Shown here piece after piece: positions 34,734-43,609 of a stretch of 64,000 nt of DNA. The stretch is taken from positions 1,612,001-1,676,000 of the forward strand of contig NZ_CP017113.1 of NCBI RefSeq assembly GCF_001720465.1, given 5' to 3'. The first letter of the stretch is position 1. Each line of letters opens with the position of its first letter. The translations under genes and the position numbers were made by a program. The notes below the pieces were generated by a model that saw nothing but the letters and a program-made list of their open reading frames with translations, was not told where the DNA came from and ran no database searches. Source of the stretch: Porphyrobacter sp. LM 6. Lineage in GTDB: Bacteria; Pseudomonadota; Alphaproteobacteria; Sphingomonadales; Sphingomonadaceae.

Positions 34734-37526
34734 ATGAACGCAATCAGCGAGACAGGCGCAGCGCCTCTCCAGAGCACGTCTGTCGCAAAGGCATCGCGCG
34801 CGCCCCGCGCGGGCCGTGGCCGCATGGCGGTTCTGCTGTGCTGCGGCTCGATGCTGGCAGGCGTGCCCGGCGCAGCCTTTGCGCAGCAGCAGGCCGGTGC
34901 TGCACAGCCTGCCGCCCAACCTGCACCGGCGCCTGCACAGGCGCCGCGCGCCAACACCATCCGCACCATCACCGTAACCGGCGCCGAACGTCTCGAGCCG
35001 ACCACGATCCTCAGCTACATCCGCCTGCGGGTCGGTCAGGAATACACCTCGACCGCGGCGGACGAAGCGCTCAAGGATCTCGGTGCGACCGAGCTTTTCG
35101 CCAATTTCTCGATCCGCAACGATAACGGCAATGTCGTCATCACCGTGACCGAGAACCCGGTGATCAACCGCATCGTGTTGGAGGGCAACGAGCGGCTGAA
35201 GCCCGACAAGATCCTGCCCGAAATCAAGCTGTCCCCGCGCCAGATCTTCACCCGTTCCAAGGTGCGCGCGGACGTGGCCCGCATCATCGAGCTCTACAAG
35301 CGCCAGGGCCGGTTCGCCGCACAGGTCGAGCCGAAGATGGTGCAGCTGCCGCAGAACCGCGTCGATATCGTCTTCGAGATCACCGAAGGCCCGAAGTCCA
35401 AGGTCCGCCAGATCAACATTCTCGGCAACGAGAAGTTCTCCGATGGCGAGCTGCGCGGCGAGATGGTGACCAAGCAGGCGCGTCTGACCAGCTTCTTCAG
35501 CTCGAACACCAGCTATGACCCGGATCGTCTGGCTTTCGACCAGCAGAAGCTGCGCCAGTTCTACCTGACGCAGGGCTATGCCGATTTCCGCGTGGTTTCG
35601 GCCGTGGCGGAACTGACTCCCGACCAGCGCGACTTCATCATCACCTACGTGGTCGAGGAAGGGCAGCAGTACAATTTCGGCGAGGTGAAGGTCGACAGCC
35701 AGCTGCGCGACTTCGACAGCGACGTGATGAGCACGCAGCTGCCGATGAAGGATGGCGATGTCTACAACGCCAAGACCGTCGAAGACACGGTCGAGCAGCT
35801 GACCGAACTGGCGGGCCGTTATGGCTATGCCTTCGCCGACGTGCAGCCGCGCTTCAACCGCGATCCGGCCAACCTCAAGATGAACGTGACCTTCGTTCTG
35901 CGCGAAGCGCCGCGCGTCTATGTCGAGCGGGTCGACATCAACGGCAACACGCTCACCCAGGACAAGGTCGTGCGCCGCGAGTTCCGTATCGCGGAAGGCG
36001 ATGCGTTCAACAGCCTCGCCGTGCAGCGCACCACCGCGCGCATCAACTCGCTCGCCTACTTCCAGGAAAACTTCGAAGTCAGCCAGAGCGAGGGCAGCGC
36101 GCCTGACCGCATCATCCTGGAAGCGAACGTCGAAGAACGCCCGACCGGCGAACTGCAGTTCTCGGCCGGCTTCTCGTCGATCGAGCAGTTCATTCTCGCC
36201 GGCTCCATCCGCCAGCGCAACTTCCGCGGGCGCGGGCAGACGATCGGGCTTTCGGTCAACTATTCGCAGTTCTCGCGCTCGGCGCAGGTGAGTTTCAGCG
36301 ATCCTTATATCTTCGATCGCAACATCTCCGGCGGGATCGATCTCTACCGCCGCGATTTCAACAGCTTCAACTTCACCAACAACGATCGCAACACGACCTT
36401 CAAGCAGGCCACCACGGGCTTCTCCGCCCGCGCCGGTGTGCCGCTGACCGAGTACATGTCGCTGATCGGCAGCTACACGCTCAACTATGACGACGTGACG
36501 CTGGACGAGAACCTGTTCTTCTCGGACATCGACGGCGACGGGACGCGAGAATGCGACTCGCGGCTGGCCGGGCGCTTCCTGTGCGACACGATCGGTACGC
36601 GACTGTCCTCGATCGTCGGCCTCAGCCTCAACTACAACTCGCTCAACTCGCGCGTGCGCCCCTCGCGGGGTAAGACCATTGCGCTCAGTGGCGAATTTGC
36701 AGGTCTGGGCGGGGATGTGCGCTATGTCCGCTTCCGCGGCCGCGCGCAGCAGTTCTGGAACGTCGGCAATTCGGGCTTCATCTTCTCGCTGCTGGCCGAA
36801 GGCGGCACGATCATCCCGCTACGCGACCGTCCCGGCGCTGGTGTGGACGATGTGTTCCTCAACGACCGCTTCTTCCTTGGCGAACCGCAGTTCCGCGGCT
36901 TTGCCATCCGCGGCGTCGGCCCGCGCATCCTGACGCAGCAGTCGATCCTCAACGACCTCACAAATACCCCGGTGCTGGATGCCAACGGCAATCCCACCTA
37001 CATTACCGAGCGCAACCGCGTGCGCGATGACGCGATCGGCGGGCGCAACTACTACCTTGGTCGGGCGGAGCTCGAAATCCCGCTCGGGAGCGGTGCGCGC
37101 GAGCTGGGGCTCAGGCCCTCGATCTGGGCTGACGTCGGTGCGCTTTGGGGCGTGGAGACGCCGGTGCTGACCGTCAATCCGGCGGGTACGCAGCTGGTTG
37201 ATGCAACCACGGGCCTGCCGGTGTACTCGACGTCCATCGGGCCTGATGGCCAGCCGATCCGTGACGCGAACGGAAATATCACGCGCGTGGCGACGCCTTC
37301 GGCGTTCGACGTGAACGGCGATCCTAACCGGCGCGAAATTGTGGCCGGCACCAATACCAGCGAATTCTTCCTCGGAAACTCGCCGAGCCCGCGCGTCACC
37401 GCCGGGATCGGGGTCAACTGGAACTCGCCCTTCGGACCTTTCCGCATCGACTTCGCCCAGACCATTCGCAAGGTCGAAGGCGATGACGAGCGGCGCTTCA
37501 CCTTCAACGTAGGAACGCAATTCTGA
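34734..37526 (+). CDS. bamA: Outer membrane protein assembly factor BamA
   Basis: A 930-residue Omp85 protein. After a signal peptide (MAVLLCCGSMLAGVPGAAFAQQ) and a Gln/Pro/Ala linker come five POTRA repeats from about residue 75 (ITVTGAERLEPTTILSYI first) to about 430, then the beta barrel with RNFRGRGQTIG, VRGF-type lid loop region (RGFAIRGVGPR) and final strand ending FNVGTQF with terminal Phe. It folds proteins into the outer membrane. The ATG at 34734 is one of two plausible starts; 34713 (MERDFAGMN) is the other, both lacking a strong ribosome binding site. The next gene overlaps the stop by 1 nt. Confidence 0.95.
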   Translation: MNAISETGAAPLQSTSVAKASRAPRAGRGRMAVLLCCGSMLAGVPGAAFAQQQAGAAQPAAQPAPAPAQAPRANTIRTITVTGAERLEPTTILSYIRLRVGQEYTSTAADEALKDLGATELFANFSIRNDNGNVVITVTENPVINRIVLEGNERLKPDKILPEIKLSPRQIFTRSKVRADVARIIELYKRQGRFAAQVEPKMVQLPQNRVDIVFEITEGPKSKVRQINILGNEKFSDGELRGEMVTKQARLTSFFSSNTSYDPDRLAFDQQKLRQFYLTQGYADFRVVSAVAELTPDQRDFIITYVVEEGQQYNFGEVKVDSQLRDFDSDVMSTQLPMKDGDVYNAKTVEDTVEQLTELAGRYGYAFADVQPRFNRDPANLKMNVTFVLREAPRVYVERVDINGNTLTQDKVVRREFRIAEGDAFNSLAVQRTTARINSLAYFQENFEVSQSEGSAPDRIILEANVEERPTGELQFSAGFSSIEQFILAGSIRQRNFRGRGQTIGLSVNYSQFSRSAQVSFSDPYIFDRNISGGIDLYRRDFNSFNFTNNDRNTTFKQATTGFSARAGVPLTEYMSLIGSYTLNYDDVTLDENLFFSDIDGDGTRECDSRLAGRFLCDTIGTRLSSIVGLSLNYNSLNSRVRPSRGKTIALSGEFAGLGGDVRYVRFRGRAQQFWNVGNSGFIFSLLAEGGTIIPLRDRPGAGVDDVFLNDRFFLGEPQFRGFAIRGVGPRILTQQSILNDLTNTPVLDANGNPTYITERNRVRDDAIGGRNYYLGRAELEIPLGSGARELGLRPSIWADVGALWGVETPVLTVNPAGTQLVDATTGLPVYSTSIGPDGQPIRDANGNITRVATPSAFDVNGDPNRREIVAGTNTSEFFLGNSPSPRVTAGIGVNWNSPFGPFRIDFAQTIRKVEGDDERRFTFNVGTQF

Positions 37527-38212
37527 TGACTAATTTTGCCAAGCTTCTCGCCCCGGCTGGCCTTGCGCTTACCGCGCTGGTCGCGCTGCCTGCCCAAGCG
37601 CAGGTCGATGGCCGCATGGCGACCGTCGATATCACCCGCACGATCATCGGCACGACCGCCTTCCAGACCGCCTACGAGCAGGTCAACACCACCTACACCA
37701 CGCAGAACGAGCTGCGCCGCACCAAGGCACAGGAGCGCCAGACCCTGCTCGCCAAGTTCGACAAGAACGGCGACAAGCAGGTCGATGACGCGGAATTGCA
37801 GGCGATGCAGAAGTCGCCGGATTACCCGAAGCTGCAGACGCTCGAGCAGGAAATCCAGGCGCTCAGCAACCAGATCGACGGTGCGCGCATCTTCGCGATC
37901 GAGCAGATCATCGGCCAGTACAACGCCGCGATGCAGGACGTGATCACCAAGCAGCAGATCAAGATCGTGATCGATCCGAGCTCGCTGATCTACGCGCCGC
38001 CGGAAGCCGACATCACCCAGCAGGTGGTGACCGCGCTCAACACCAAGGTGCCGGCGGTGGGCGTTGTGCCGCCTGCTGGCTGGCAGCCGACCCGCGAAGG
38101 CGTGCAGCTGTATCAGGATATCCAGCAGCGTCTTGCCGTCGCCGCGCAGATCCAGGCGGCGCAGGCCGCACAGGCGCAGCAGGCCAATCCGGCCGCGCCG
38201 GTCGGTCGCTGA
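37526..38212 (+). CDS. ompH: OmpH/Skp-family periplasmic chaperone with an EF-hand-like loop
   Basis: A 228-residue OmpH family protein. Signal peptide ending in LPAQAQ (about residue 26), then the family start [19 protein letters not shown] and a coiled-coil of two helices enriched in Gln, Glu and Lys, ending in a Pro/Ala/Gln tail. Skp carries unfolded outer-membrane proteins to BamA. Odd: between the helices, residues 79-90 read [12 protein letters not shown], a near-canonical EF-hand calcium loop (Asp79, Asn81, Asp83, Gln85, Asp87, Glu90). The overlap TGATG with bamA couples translation. Confidence 0.93.
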   Translation: MTNFAKLLAPAGLALTALVALPAQAQVDGRMATVDITRTIIGTTAFQTAYEQVNTTYTTQNELRRTKAQERQTLLAKFDKNGDKQVDDAELQAMQKSPDYPKLQTLEQEIQALSNQIDGARIFAIEQIIGQYNAAMQDVITKQQIKIVIDPSSLIYAPPEADITQQVVTALNTKVPAVGVVPPAGWQPTREGVQLYQDIQQRLAVAAQIQAAQAAQAQQANPAAPVGR

Positions 38213-38231
38213 TCGTAACGGAGCCGTCAGA

Positions 38232-38711
38232 ATGAGCGACACGGATAGCGCACCGGCCGAGGTGCTGGATTACGATATCGTCAAGATCCTCAAGGCCTTG
38301 CCGCATCGCTATCCGCTGTTGCTGGTCGATCGCGTGCGGTCGATCGCGCTCGGCGAGCGGATCCACGCGGTCAAGGCCGTGAGCATGAACGAGCAGTTCT
38401 TCCAGGGGCATTTCCCCGGAGCGCCGATCATGCCCGGCGTGCTCCAGATCGAGGCGCTGGCGCAGGCCGCCGGCATCCTCGGGATCGAGACGATGGAGCT
38501 GGCCGGCACCGGCAAGCTGGTGATCTTCATGGGGATCGAGAACGCCAAGTTCCGCGCCCCTGTGACCCCGGGCTGCCTGCTCGACCTGCACGTGGAATTC
38601 ACCCAGAAGCGCAGCCGCGTCTACAAGTTCAAAGGTGTGGCGAGCGTCGAGGGGAAGACCACCTGCGAAGTCGAATTCACCGCGATGATGACGGATCCGC
38701 CCTCTGCCTGA
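38232..38711 (+). CDS. fabZ: 3-hydroxyacyl-[acyl-carrier-protein] dehydratase FabZ
   Basis: A 159-residue hotdog-fold dehydratase. The catalytic His lies in [15 protein letters not shown] and the Glu in [20 protein letters not shown]. It dehydrates 3-hydroxyacyl-ACP in fatty acid elongation. The ATG at 38232 follows AACGGAGCCGTCAGA. In LPS-making alphaproteobacteria it lies between lpxD and lpxA; here neither is present, and a hypothetical secreted protein and rpmE follow, as expected in sphingomonads. Confidence 0.96.
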   Translation: MSDTDSAPAEVLDYDIVKILKALPHRYPLLLVDRVRSIALGERIHAVKAVSMNEQFFQGHFPGAPIMPGVLQIEALAQAAGILGIETMELAGTGKLVIFMGIENAKFRAPVTPGCLLDLHVEFTQKRSRVYKFKGVASVEGKTTCEVEFTAMMTDPPSA

Positions 38712-38720
38712 TCAGTTGCG

Positions 38721-39320
38721 GTGGTGAAGATGGGACGCAAGGGTTTGCCAATCGCTGGTCCAGTTTTGGCCGCGCTGGCGCTGGTGCTGGCGATGCCTGC
38801 CGCCGCGCAGGAGCCGGTCGCGGACAATGCCGAAGTGGCTGCGATGTTCGCGGCCGATCAGGGCCAGCGCACCGGCGATAATCAGGATCCCGAGGCCGGC
38901 TTCAAGGCCGATACGGAGCGCCGCGCCCGCACTCGCGCGCTTTACGATGCCGGGGCGCTTAGGACGGCCAACGACTATTTCGGTGCGGCTTTCATCTTCC
39001 AGCATGGCAACGAGCCGCGCGACTATCTGCTGGCCCATGCGCTGGCGATGCGCGCGCTGGCGCTTGGCCGCAAGGATGCCGAGTGGATCGCGGCGGCCAC
39101 GCTCGACCGCTACCTTCATGCGATTGGCCAGCCGCAGGCCTTCGGCACCCAGTATCGCTTTCCGGACGGGGGCGGTGTCTCGATGGAGCCTTACGACCGT
39201 ACGCTGCTTTCCGATGCGCAGCGCCGTGCGACCGGGGCAGGCGATCTCGCCGCGCAGGCCCGGCAGCTCGAGGAATACGCAAAGCTGGTTCCTCCCGCTG
39301 CGGCCAGCCCGGGTAATTGA
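38721..39320 (+). CDS. Hypothetical secreted protein, helical
   Basis: A 199-residue protein with a signal peptide (PVLAALALVLAMPAAAQ) and a helical mature part rich in Ala and Arg, including TANDYFGAAFIFQHGNEPRDYLLAHALAMRALALGRKDAEWI, which alternates like a short TPR-like or helical-repeat region. Starts are GTG at 38721 and ATG at 38730; neither has a clear ribosome binding site. It follows fabZ by 9 bp and may be in that operon. No known family; the two-helix pattern suggests protein binding, but I do not assign a role. Confidence 0.7.
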   Translation: MVKMGRKGLPIAGPVLAALALVLAMPAAAQEPVADNAEVAAMFAADQGQRTGDNQDPEAGFKADTERRARTRALYDAGALRTANDYFGAAFIFQHGNEPRDYLLAHALAMRALALGRKDAEWIAAATLDRYLHAIGQPQAFGTQYRFPDGGGVSMEPYDRTLLSDAQRRATGAGDLAAQARQLEEYAKLVPPAAASPGN

Positions 39321-39425
39321 CCGCGCGAGAGTGGTTGCAATGGGCCGCGTTTGTCGCTAGGCGCGCCGCTTCCCATTTCATAGCACCGCCGGTCGGCACC
39401 GGCGAAAGCTCGAAGGAACTACGTC

Positions 39426-39650
39426 ATGAAGACCGAAGGTCACCCCGATTACCACATGATCACGGTCAAGATGACCGATGGCACCGAATTCCAGACCCGC
39501 TCGACCTGGGGCAAGGAAGGCGATGTGCTCGCGCTCGATATCGATCCGCTGAGCCACCCTGCATGGACCGGTGGCAAGCAGCAGGTTGCCGAAGGTGGCC
39601 GCGTGGCGCAGTTCAACAAGCGCTTCGGCGGGCTCAGCCTCAAGAAGTAA
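39426..39650 (+). CDS. rpmE: 50S ribosomal protein L31, zinc-free type
   Basis: A 74-residue L31. It has the family pattern [26 protein letters not shown] and [11 protein letters not shown], and a C-terminal [10 protein letters not shown]. It lacks the CxxC zinc ligands of the C+ type, so it is the metal-independent form common in alphaproteobacteria. The ATG at 39426 has AAGGAAC upstream. A terminator closes the unit. Confidence 0.96.
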   Translation: MKTEGHPDYHMITVKMTDGTEFQTRSTWGKEGDVLALDIDPLSHPAWTGGKQQVAEGGRVAQFNKRFGGLSLKK

Positions 39651-39666
39651 CCAGCGTTTCAAGCTG

Positions 39667-39717
39667 CGCGGGCTTCGGCCCGCAACGAGGGAGGCGGGCC
39701 GACGGGCTCGCCTTTTT
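39667..39717 (+). terminator. Tandem hairpin terminator after rpmE
   Basis: A TTCG-loop hairpin GCGGGC-TTCG-GCCCGC (39668-39683), then AGGCGGGCC-GACG-GGCTCGCCT (39692-39713, one G-T pair) followed by TTTTTCG. The second is a full Rho-independent terminator. Confidence 0.85.
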
Positions 39718-39729
39718 CGTTTCAGCGCC

Positions 39730-40050
39730 TCACTCCGCGCACTTGATGCAGCGGGTAGCCATGGGCTGGGCTTCGAGCCGTTCGGGCGCAATCTCCGCCC
39801 CGCAATTGGCGCAGCTGCCATAGGTGCCGTTGTCGATCCGGGCGAGCGCGGCGCGAATCTGCCGGGCCTCGGCAAGCAGCACGTCATCGACCCCTTCCAG
39901 CGCCTCGTCATCGGCAAGGTCGACCGCCTGTTCGGCAAAATCGGCATCGAGCGGCTGGCGCAGGTCATCCTCGATCCCGCGCGAACGTGCGGCCAGCTCG
40001 GCCAGTCGCCCGCGCAGCGTCGCCGCGATATTGCTGTAGTCTCCCATCAT
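39730..40050 (-). CDS. TraR/DksA-family zinc finger protein
   Basis: A 106-residue protein with the DksA-type C-terminal zinc finger CANCGAEIAPERLEAQPM...CIKC (C-x2-C ... C-x2-C) at the end and a short N-terminal helical part (IAATLRGRLAELAARSRGIEDDL) with acidic residues in EALEGVDDV. Such small DksA-like proteins bind RNA polymerase in the secondary channel or act in stress. The start is taken at 40050 (ATGATG); 40047 is equally possible. It overlaps the stop of the upstream oxygenase gene, so the two are probably co-translated. Confidence 0.87.
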   Translation of the reverse strand: MMGDYSNIAATLRGRLAELAARSRGIEDDLRQPLDADFAEQAVDLADDEALEGVDDVLLAEARQIRAALARIDNGTYGSCANCGAEIAPERLEAQPMATRCIKCAE

Positions 40051-40682
40051 CCCCTCCATTCGCGTTCGCGATACCATTTGGTGATCACGTATTTGACGCC
40101 CTTTCTGACCTTCATCCCGTGGTGAAGCGTCGCCGGGTTCACCCCGCCATCGTGCAGGCGGTTGTTCCAGCACAGCAATTTGCCCGCTTCGGGTTGGAAG
40201 GTCTTGTCGAGCACCTTGAAACGCGTAGCGCCCCCGGCCGCGACGTCATTGAGATAGATCATGAAGGTCCAGGTGCGATTGCCTGAATGCGCGCAATAGG
40301 TGTGATAGTCGCGCCCGCCCGGGGTGAAGTAATCGGTGTGCGCCTTGAACTCCTGCCCGACATCGTAGCGCTGGCCCTGAAGCGGTTCGCCGAACGCCGG
40401 ATCGATGCCCGACAGCGCCGTGAGCATCGCTTCAATCGTCTGCACGGCGGGCAGATCGGCGGCGAGGTCGCAGGTCTCGCTGGTGCGGAAATAGGCATCG
40501 CCATTGTCGTCGGCGATGGTCGAGGGGCGACGATCCCGCTCGATCAGCGCGATCAGATCGGCGCACAGCTCTGCGCTCGCGAATCGCCGCGATTGGAACA
40601 CTTCGGCCTTCGGGCTAGGCACCCGCTGCATTCCGCCCTGTGCCGCAAGCCGGCTGGCGATGGAGTCGCTGGTTGGGATCAT
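40047..40682 (-). CDS. 2OG-Fe(II) oxygenase (prolyl 4-hydroxylase type)
   Basis: A 211-residue double-stranded beta-helix oxygenase. The facial triad is visible as His-x-Asp in FKAHTDYF and the distal His in HHGMKVRKGVKYVITKWYR, with Lys in the KGVKYV stretch for 2-oxoglutarate. The overall layout resembles collagen-type prolyl 4-hydroxylases and the bacterial homologues that modify translation proteins. Substrate not known. It lies upstream of a DksA-like gene with overlapping stop and start, so a link with transcription or stress proteins is possible but unproven. Confidence 0.88.
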   Translation of the reverse strand: MIPTSDSIASRLAAQGGMQRVPSPKAEVFQSRRFASAELCADLIALIERDRRPSTIADDNGDAYFRTSETCDLAADLPAVQTIEAMLTALSGIDPAFGEPLQGQRYDVGQEFKAHTDYFTPGGRDYHTYCAHSGNRTWTFMIYLNDVAAGGATRFKVLDKTFQPEAGKLLCWNNRLHDGGVNPATLHHGMKVRKGVKYVITKWYREREWRG

Positions 40683-40828
40683 GGTGACGCGAGGATAAAT
40701 CCACCACCATGCTTGGCAATGGTTTCAGGCCTCGCGTAACAATCTTGCGTCAACGCGACCGCAAAACAGTTTTCGCTTCCCTTGGGCAGGCCTTTGTGCA
40801 AGAGGCGCGAGCCCCGCCGTCAGGCCAC

Positions 40829-40856
40829 TTGACCGCGCGTGTGCCTTGCGTAAACC
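40829..40856 (+). promoter_or_regulatory. Possible promoter of tRNA-His
   Basis: TTGACC (40829-40834) and TAAACC (40851-40856) spaced 16 bp, 60 bp upstream of the tRNA. The 234 bp gap between the oxygenase and the tRNA shows nothing else I can support. Confidence 0.35.
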
Positions 40857-40916
40857 GCGCGCTCTTCGCGTGGGCTTGGCAACGACCGGAACGGTGGTAT
40901 GCGGGCCGGGGCGTGT

Positions 40917-40994
40917 GGCGATCATAGCTCAGTTGGTTAGAGCGCCGGTTTGTGGTACCGGAGGTCACGGGTTCGAACCCCGTTGGTCGCCCCA
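40917..40994 (+). tRNA. tRNA-His (GUG)
   Basis: A 78 nt tRNA. Encoded G-1 (40917) pairs with the discriminator C at 40991, the tRNA-His mark. The acceptor stem GCGATCA pairs with TGGTCGC, the anticodon loop TTGTGGT reads GTG, and CCA is encoded at 40992-40994. Confidence 0.96.
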
Positions 40995-41062
40995 TCTTCT
41001 CCCCGCCCCATCTCTATTCGTATTCGCGTCCCGTCGCCCTGTTCCGCGCCGACAGGGGACCG

Positions 41063-42133
41063 ATGATGACCGCTTTCTGGGCCGAACCCGATTTCGATGC
41101 GCACGAATGCGTGCAGCTGGTGCATGACCGCGCGAGCGGGCTTACGGCGATCATCGCGATCCATTCGACCCATCTTGGCCCCTCGGCCGGCGGCACCCGC
41201 TTCTGGCATTACAACGACCCCGCTGGCGCGATGCGCGATGCGCTGCGCCTGTCGCGCGGGATGAGCTACAAGAACGCGATGGCGGGCCTGCCGATGGGCG
41301 GGGGCAAGGCTGTGATCCTTGCCGATGAACAGCGGATCAAGACCCCCGAAATGCTCGCCGCTTTCGGCGATGCGGTCGAGGCGCTGGGCGGGCGTTATGT
41401 CACGGCAGAGGACGTCGGGATTACCGAGGCGGACATGGTCGCTGTTTCGCAGCGCACCGCCCATGTCTCCGGCCTGCCGGTCGAGGGCGAGGGCCGCGCG
41501 GGCGGCGATCCCGGCCCGTTCACGGCCTTCGGTATCTATCTCGGCATCAAGGCGGCCGTCGCGCACAAGCTCGGCACCGATAGCCTCGCGGGTGTCCGCG
41601 TTGCGGTGCAGGGCACGGGCTCTGTCGGCGGCGGCGTGGCACGTCTGCTGGCGAAGGACGGCGCAGTGCTGACGCTCGCCGATATCAACGCCGCTCGCGC
41701 GGCAGCACTGGCGGACGAACTGGGCGGCGTGGCGGTCGCCTCCGATACGATCATGAGCACGCCCTGTGATGTCTTCAGCCCCAATGCGCTTGGCGCGATC
41801 CTCGATGATGCAGGCATCGCCGGGCTCGATTGCGCGATTGTCGCAGGCGGCGCCAACAACCAGCTCGCCCGGCCCGAGCACGGCACGCAGCTGGCCGCAC
41901 GCGGCATTCTCTACGCGCCCGACTACGTCATCAACGCCGGTGGCATCATCTCGGTGGCGACCGAATATCTCGCCCGCCGCGAAGGCCGGATCGGCGATAT
42001 CGCCGAGGTCGATGCGCTGGTCGGCCAGATCCCGGGACGGCTGACCGCGATCTGGCGCGAGAGCGAGGCGAGCGGCGTTTCGGCCGATGTTGTCGCCGAC
42101 CGGATGGCGCAAAAGCTGATCGGACGCGGCTGA
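41063..42133 (+). CDS. Leu/Phe/Val-type amino acid dehydrogenase
   Basis: A 356-residue protein of the Glu/Leu/Phe/Val dehydrogenase family. Substrate-side lysines are at Lys70 (MSYKNAMAGLPMGGGK) and Lys82, the GGGKAVI catalytic Lys; the NAD-binding domain shows GTGSVGGGVARLLAKDGA. It oxidatively deaminates a branched-chain or aromatic amino acid with NAD. The length fits leucine dehydrogenase (ldh) and valine dehydrogenase, which I cannot separate. Two ATGs overlap (41063, 41066). It precedes ccmC with 98 bp in between. Confidence 0.88.
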   Translation: MMTAFWAEPDFDAHECVQLVHDRASGLTAIIAIHSTHLGPSAGGTRFWHYNDPAGAMRDALRLSRGMSYKNAMAGLPMGGGKAVILADEQRIKTPEMLAAFGDAVEALGGRYVTAEDVGITEADMVAVSQRTAHVSGLPVEGEGRAGGDPGPFTAFGIYLGIKAAVAHKLGTDSLAGVRVAVQGTGSVGGGVARLLAKDGAVLTLADINAARAAALADELGGVAVASDTIMSTPCDVFSPNALGAILDDAGIAGLDCAIVAGGANNQLARPEHGTQLAARGILYAPDYVINAGGIISVATEYLARREGRIGDIAEVDALVGQIPGRLTAIWRESEASGVSADVVADRMAQKLIGRG

Positions 42134-42231
42134 TGGCGGGGCGGGAAGCGGGAACTATTCCGCCGGCCCGCCATTTGCGCTCTTGTCGGGAGCGGGTGTA
42201 AGGCTAAAAGCCCGCCCTGACGCGAACACCC

Positions 42232-42990
42232 ATGCACATTTACGCCAATCCCACCCGCTTTCTGTCGTTGGCCAAATGGCTGACGCCGCTTCTGTTCTGG
42301 AGCGGGCTCGTGCTGTCCTTGGGCGCGGTCGCCTGGGGCCTGTTCATGGTCCCGCCCGACCGGCTGATGGGCGAGACGGTGCGCATCCTGTTCATCCATG
42401 TTCCCGCCGCTTGGCTCGGCATGGGCGGCTGGGCCGGAATTGCGATTTCCAGCGCCATGCTGCTGATCTGGAAGCACCCGCTCGCGGCGATTTCGGCGCG
42501 GGCGATCGCGGTGCCGGGGATGGTGTTCTGCGCGATCTGCCTGGCTACCGGCTCGATCTGGGGCCGCCCGACCTGGGGCACCTGGTGGGAATGGGACGGG
42601 CGGCTGACCTCGATGCTGGTGCTGCTGTTCCTCTACGCTGGGTATATCGCGCTGACCGAAGCGGCCGAGCGCGAAGGGTCTTCGAGCAAGATTGCCGCGA
42701 TTTTCGGCATGGTCGGCGCGATCAACGTGCCGATCATCAACCGTTCTGTGGTGTGGTGGAACTCGCTCCACCAGCCGCCGAGCATCACCGCGGGCAAGAG
42801 CGCGATCGAGGCAACCTTCCTCGTTCCGCTGCTGGTTGCCGTGCTCGGTTTCTCGCTGCTGTTCGGCGGCATCGTGCTGATGCGGATGCGCGCGCTGATC
42901 GCCGCACAGCAGGTCGAAGCACGACTGCGGCGCCGCGCGCTCGATGATGATGCGGCGGTTGCTCCGTCGGCGGCGATGGAGCACGCGTGA
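42232..42990 (+). CDS. ccmC: Heme exporter permease CcmC
   Basis: A 252-residue six-helix membrane protein. The tryptophan-rich heme-handling segment GTWWEWDGRLTSMLV and flanking histidines (MHIYANPTRF; LFIHVPAAWLGMGGW and WWNSLHQPPSIT) are typical of CcmC, which delivers heme to CcmE at the periplasmic face. First gene of the ccmC-D-E-F-G-H-I cluster; ccmA and ccmB are not in this window. ccmD overlaps its stop by 1 nt. Confidence 0.95.
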   Translation: MHIYANPTRFLSLAKWLTPLLFWSGLVLSLGAVAWGLFMVPPDRLMGETVRILFIHVPAAWLGMGGWAGIAISSAMLLIWKHPLAAISARAIAVPGMVFCAICLATGSIWGRPTWGTWWEWDGRLTSMLVLLFLYAGYIALTEAAEREGSSSKIAAIFGMVGAINVPIINRSVVWWNSLHQPPSITAGKSAIEATFLVPLLVAVLGFSLLFGGIVLMRMRALIAAQQVEARLRRRALDDDAAVAPSAAMEHA

Positions 42991-43130
42991 TGCGCGAACA
43001 ATTGAACCAGTGGGATTTCGTGATCCTCGCCTATGCCGTCGGTATCGCGGCGCTGGCAGCGCTGATTATCTGGTCATGGCGCGCGATGCGGCATCACGAG
43101 GCCCGCCGCGACGCGGCCAAGCGGCGCTGA
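42990..43130 (+). CDS. ccmD: Heme exporter protein CcmD
   Basis: A 46-residue single-pass protein: a short N-terminus MREQLNQWDFVILAYAVG, a membrane helix (about 10-31), and a basic C-terminus RRDAAKRR, the usual CcmD layout. It helps release holo-CcmE from CcmABC. The ATG overlaps the ccmC stop (TGATG). Too short for standard gene callers and easily missed. Confidence 0.88.
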   Translation: MREQLNQWDFVILAYAVGIAALAALIIWSWRAMRHHEARRDAAKRR

Positions 43131-43144
43131 ACAAGGGACACGCG

Positions 43145-43609
43145 ATGAAGGCCAAGCATCAACGACTGATCCTCGTCATCATCGCGCTGGTCGCGATTGT
43201 CGGCGCGGGCCTGCTTGCCGCGTGGAGCCTGCGCAATCAGGCGAACTATTTCTACCTACCCGAACAGATGGTCGCGACCCCGCCCGAAGTGGGGCAGGCG
43301 GTGCGCTTAGGCGGGATGGTGCAGGCCGGTTCGCTCGTCACCGAAGCGGACGGCGTGACGGTGAACTTCAAGGTGACCGGTAACACCGAGGATGCGATCC
43401 CGGTGCGTTACAGTGGCATCCTGCCCGATCTGTTTGTCGAAGGATCGGGCGTGGTGGCCGAGGGCAGCCTCGACGAGCGCGGCGTGTTTGTGGCGACCAA
43501 CCTGCTTGCCAAGCACGACGAGAACTACGTGCCCAAGGAGCTGGAAGGCATGGGCACCGATGAAGCCGCCAAGATGGCCTCGGAAACCACGGTCGGATTG
43601 AAGCCGTGA
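43145..43609 (+). CDS. ccmE: Cytochrome c maturation heme chaperone CcmE
   Basis: A 154-residue OB-fold protein. An N-terminal membrane anchor (ILVIIALVAIVGAGLLAAWSL) and, near the C-terminus, the heme-binding motif KHDENY with the covalent ligand His124 and axial Tyr128. It receives heme from CcmC and passes it to CcmF. The ATG at 43145 follows AAGGGACACGCG. The ccmF GTG start overlaps its stop by 4 nt. Confidence 0.95.
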   Translation: MKAKHQRLILVIIALVAIVGAGLLAAWSLRNQANYFYLPEQMVATPPEVGQAVRLGGMVQAGSLVTEADGVTVNFKVTGNTEDAIPVRYSGILPDLFVEGSGVVAEGSLDERGVFVATNLLAKHDENYVPKELEGMGTDEAAKMASETTVGLKP

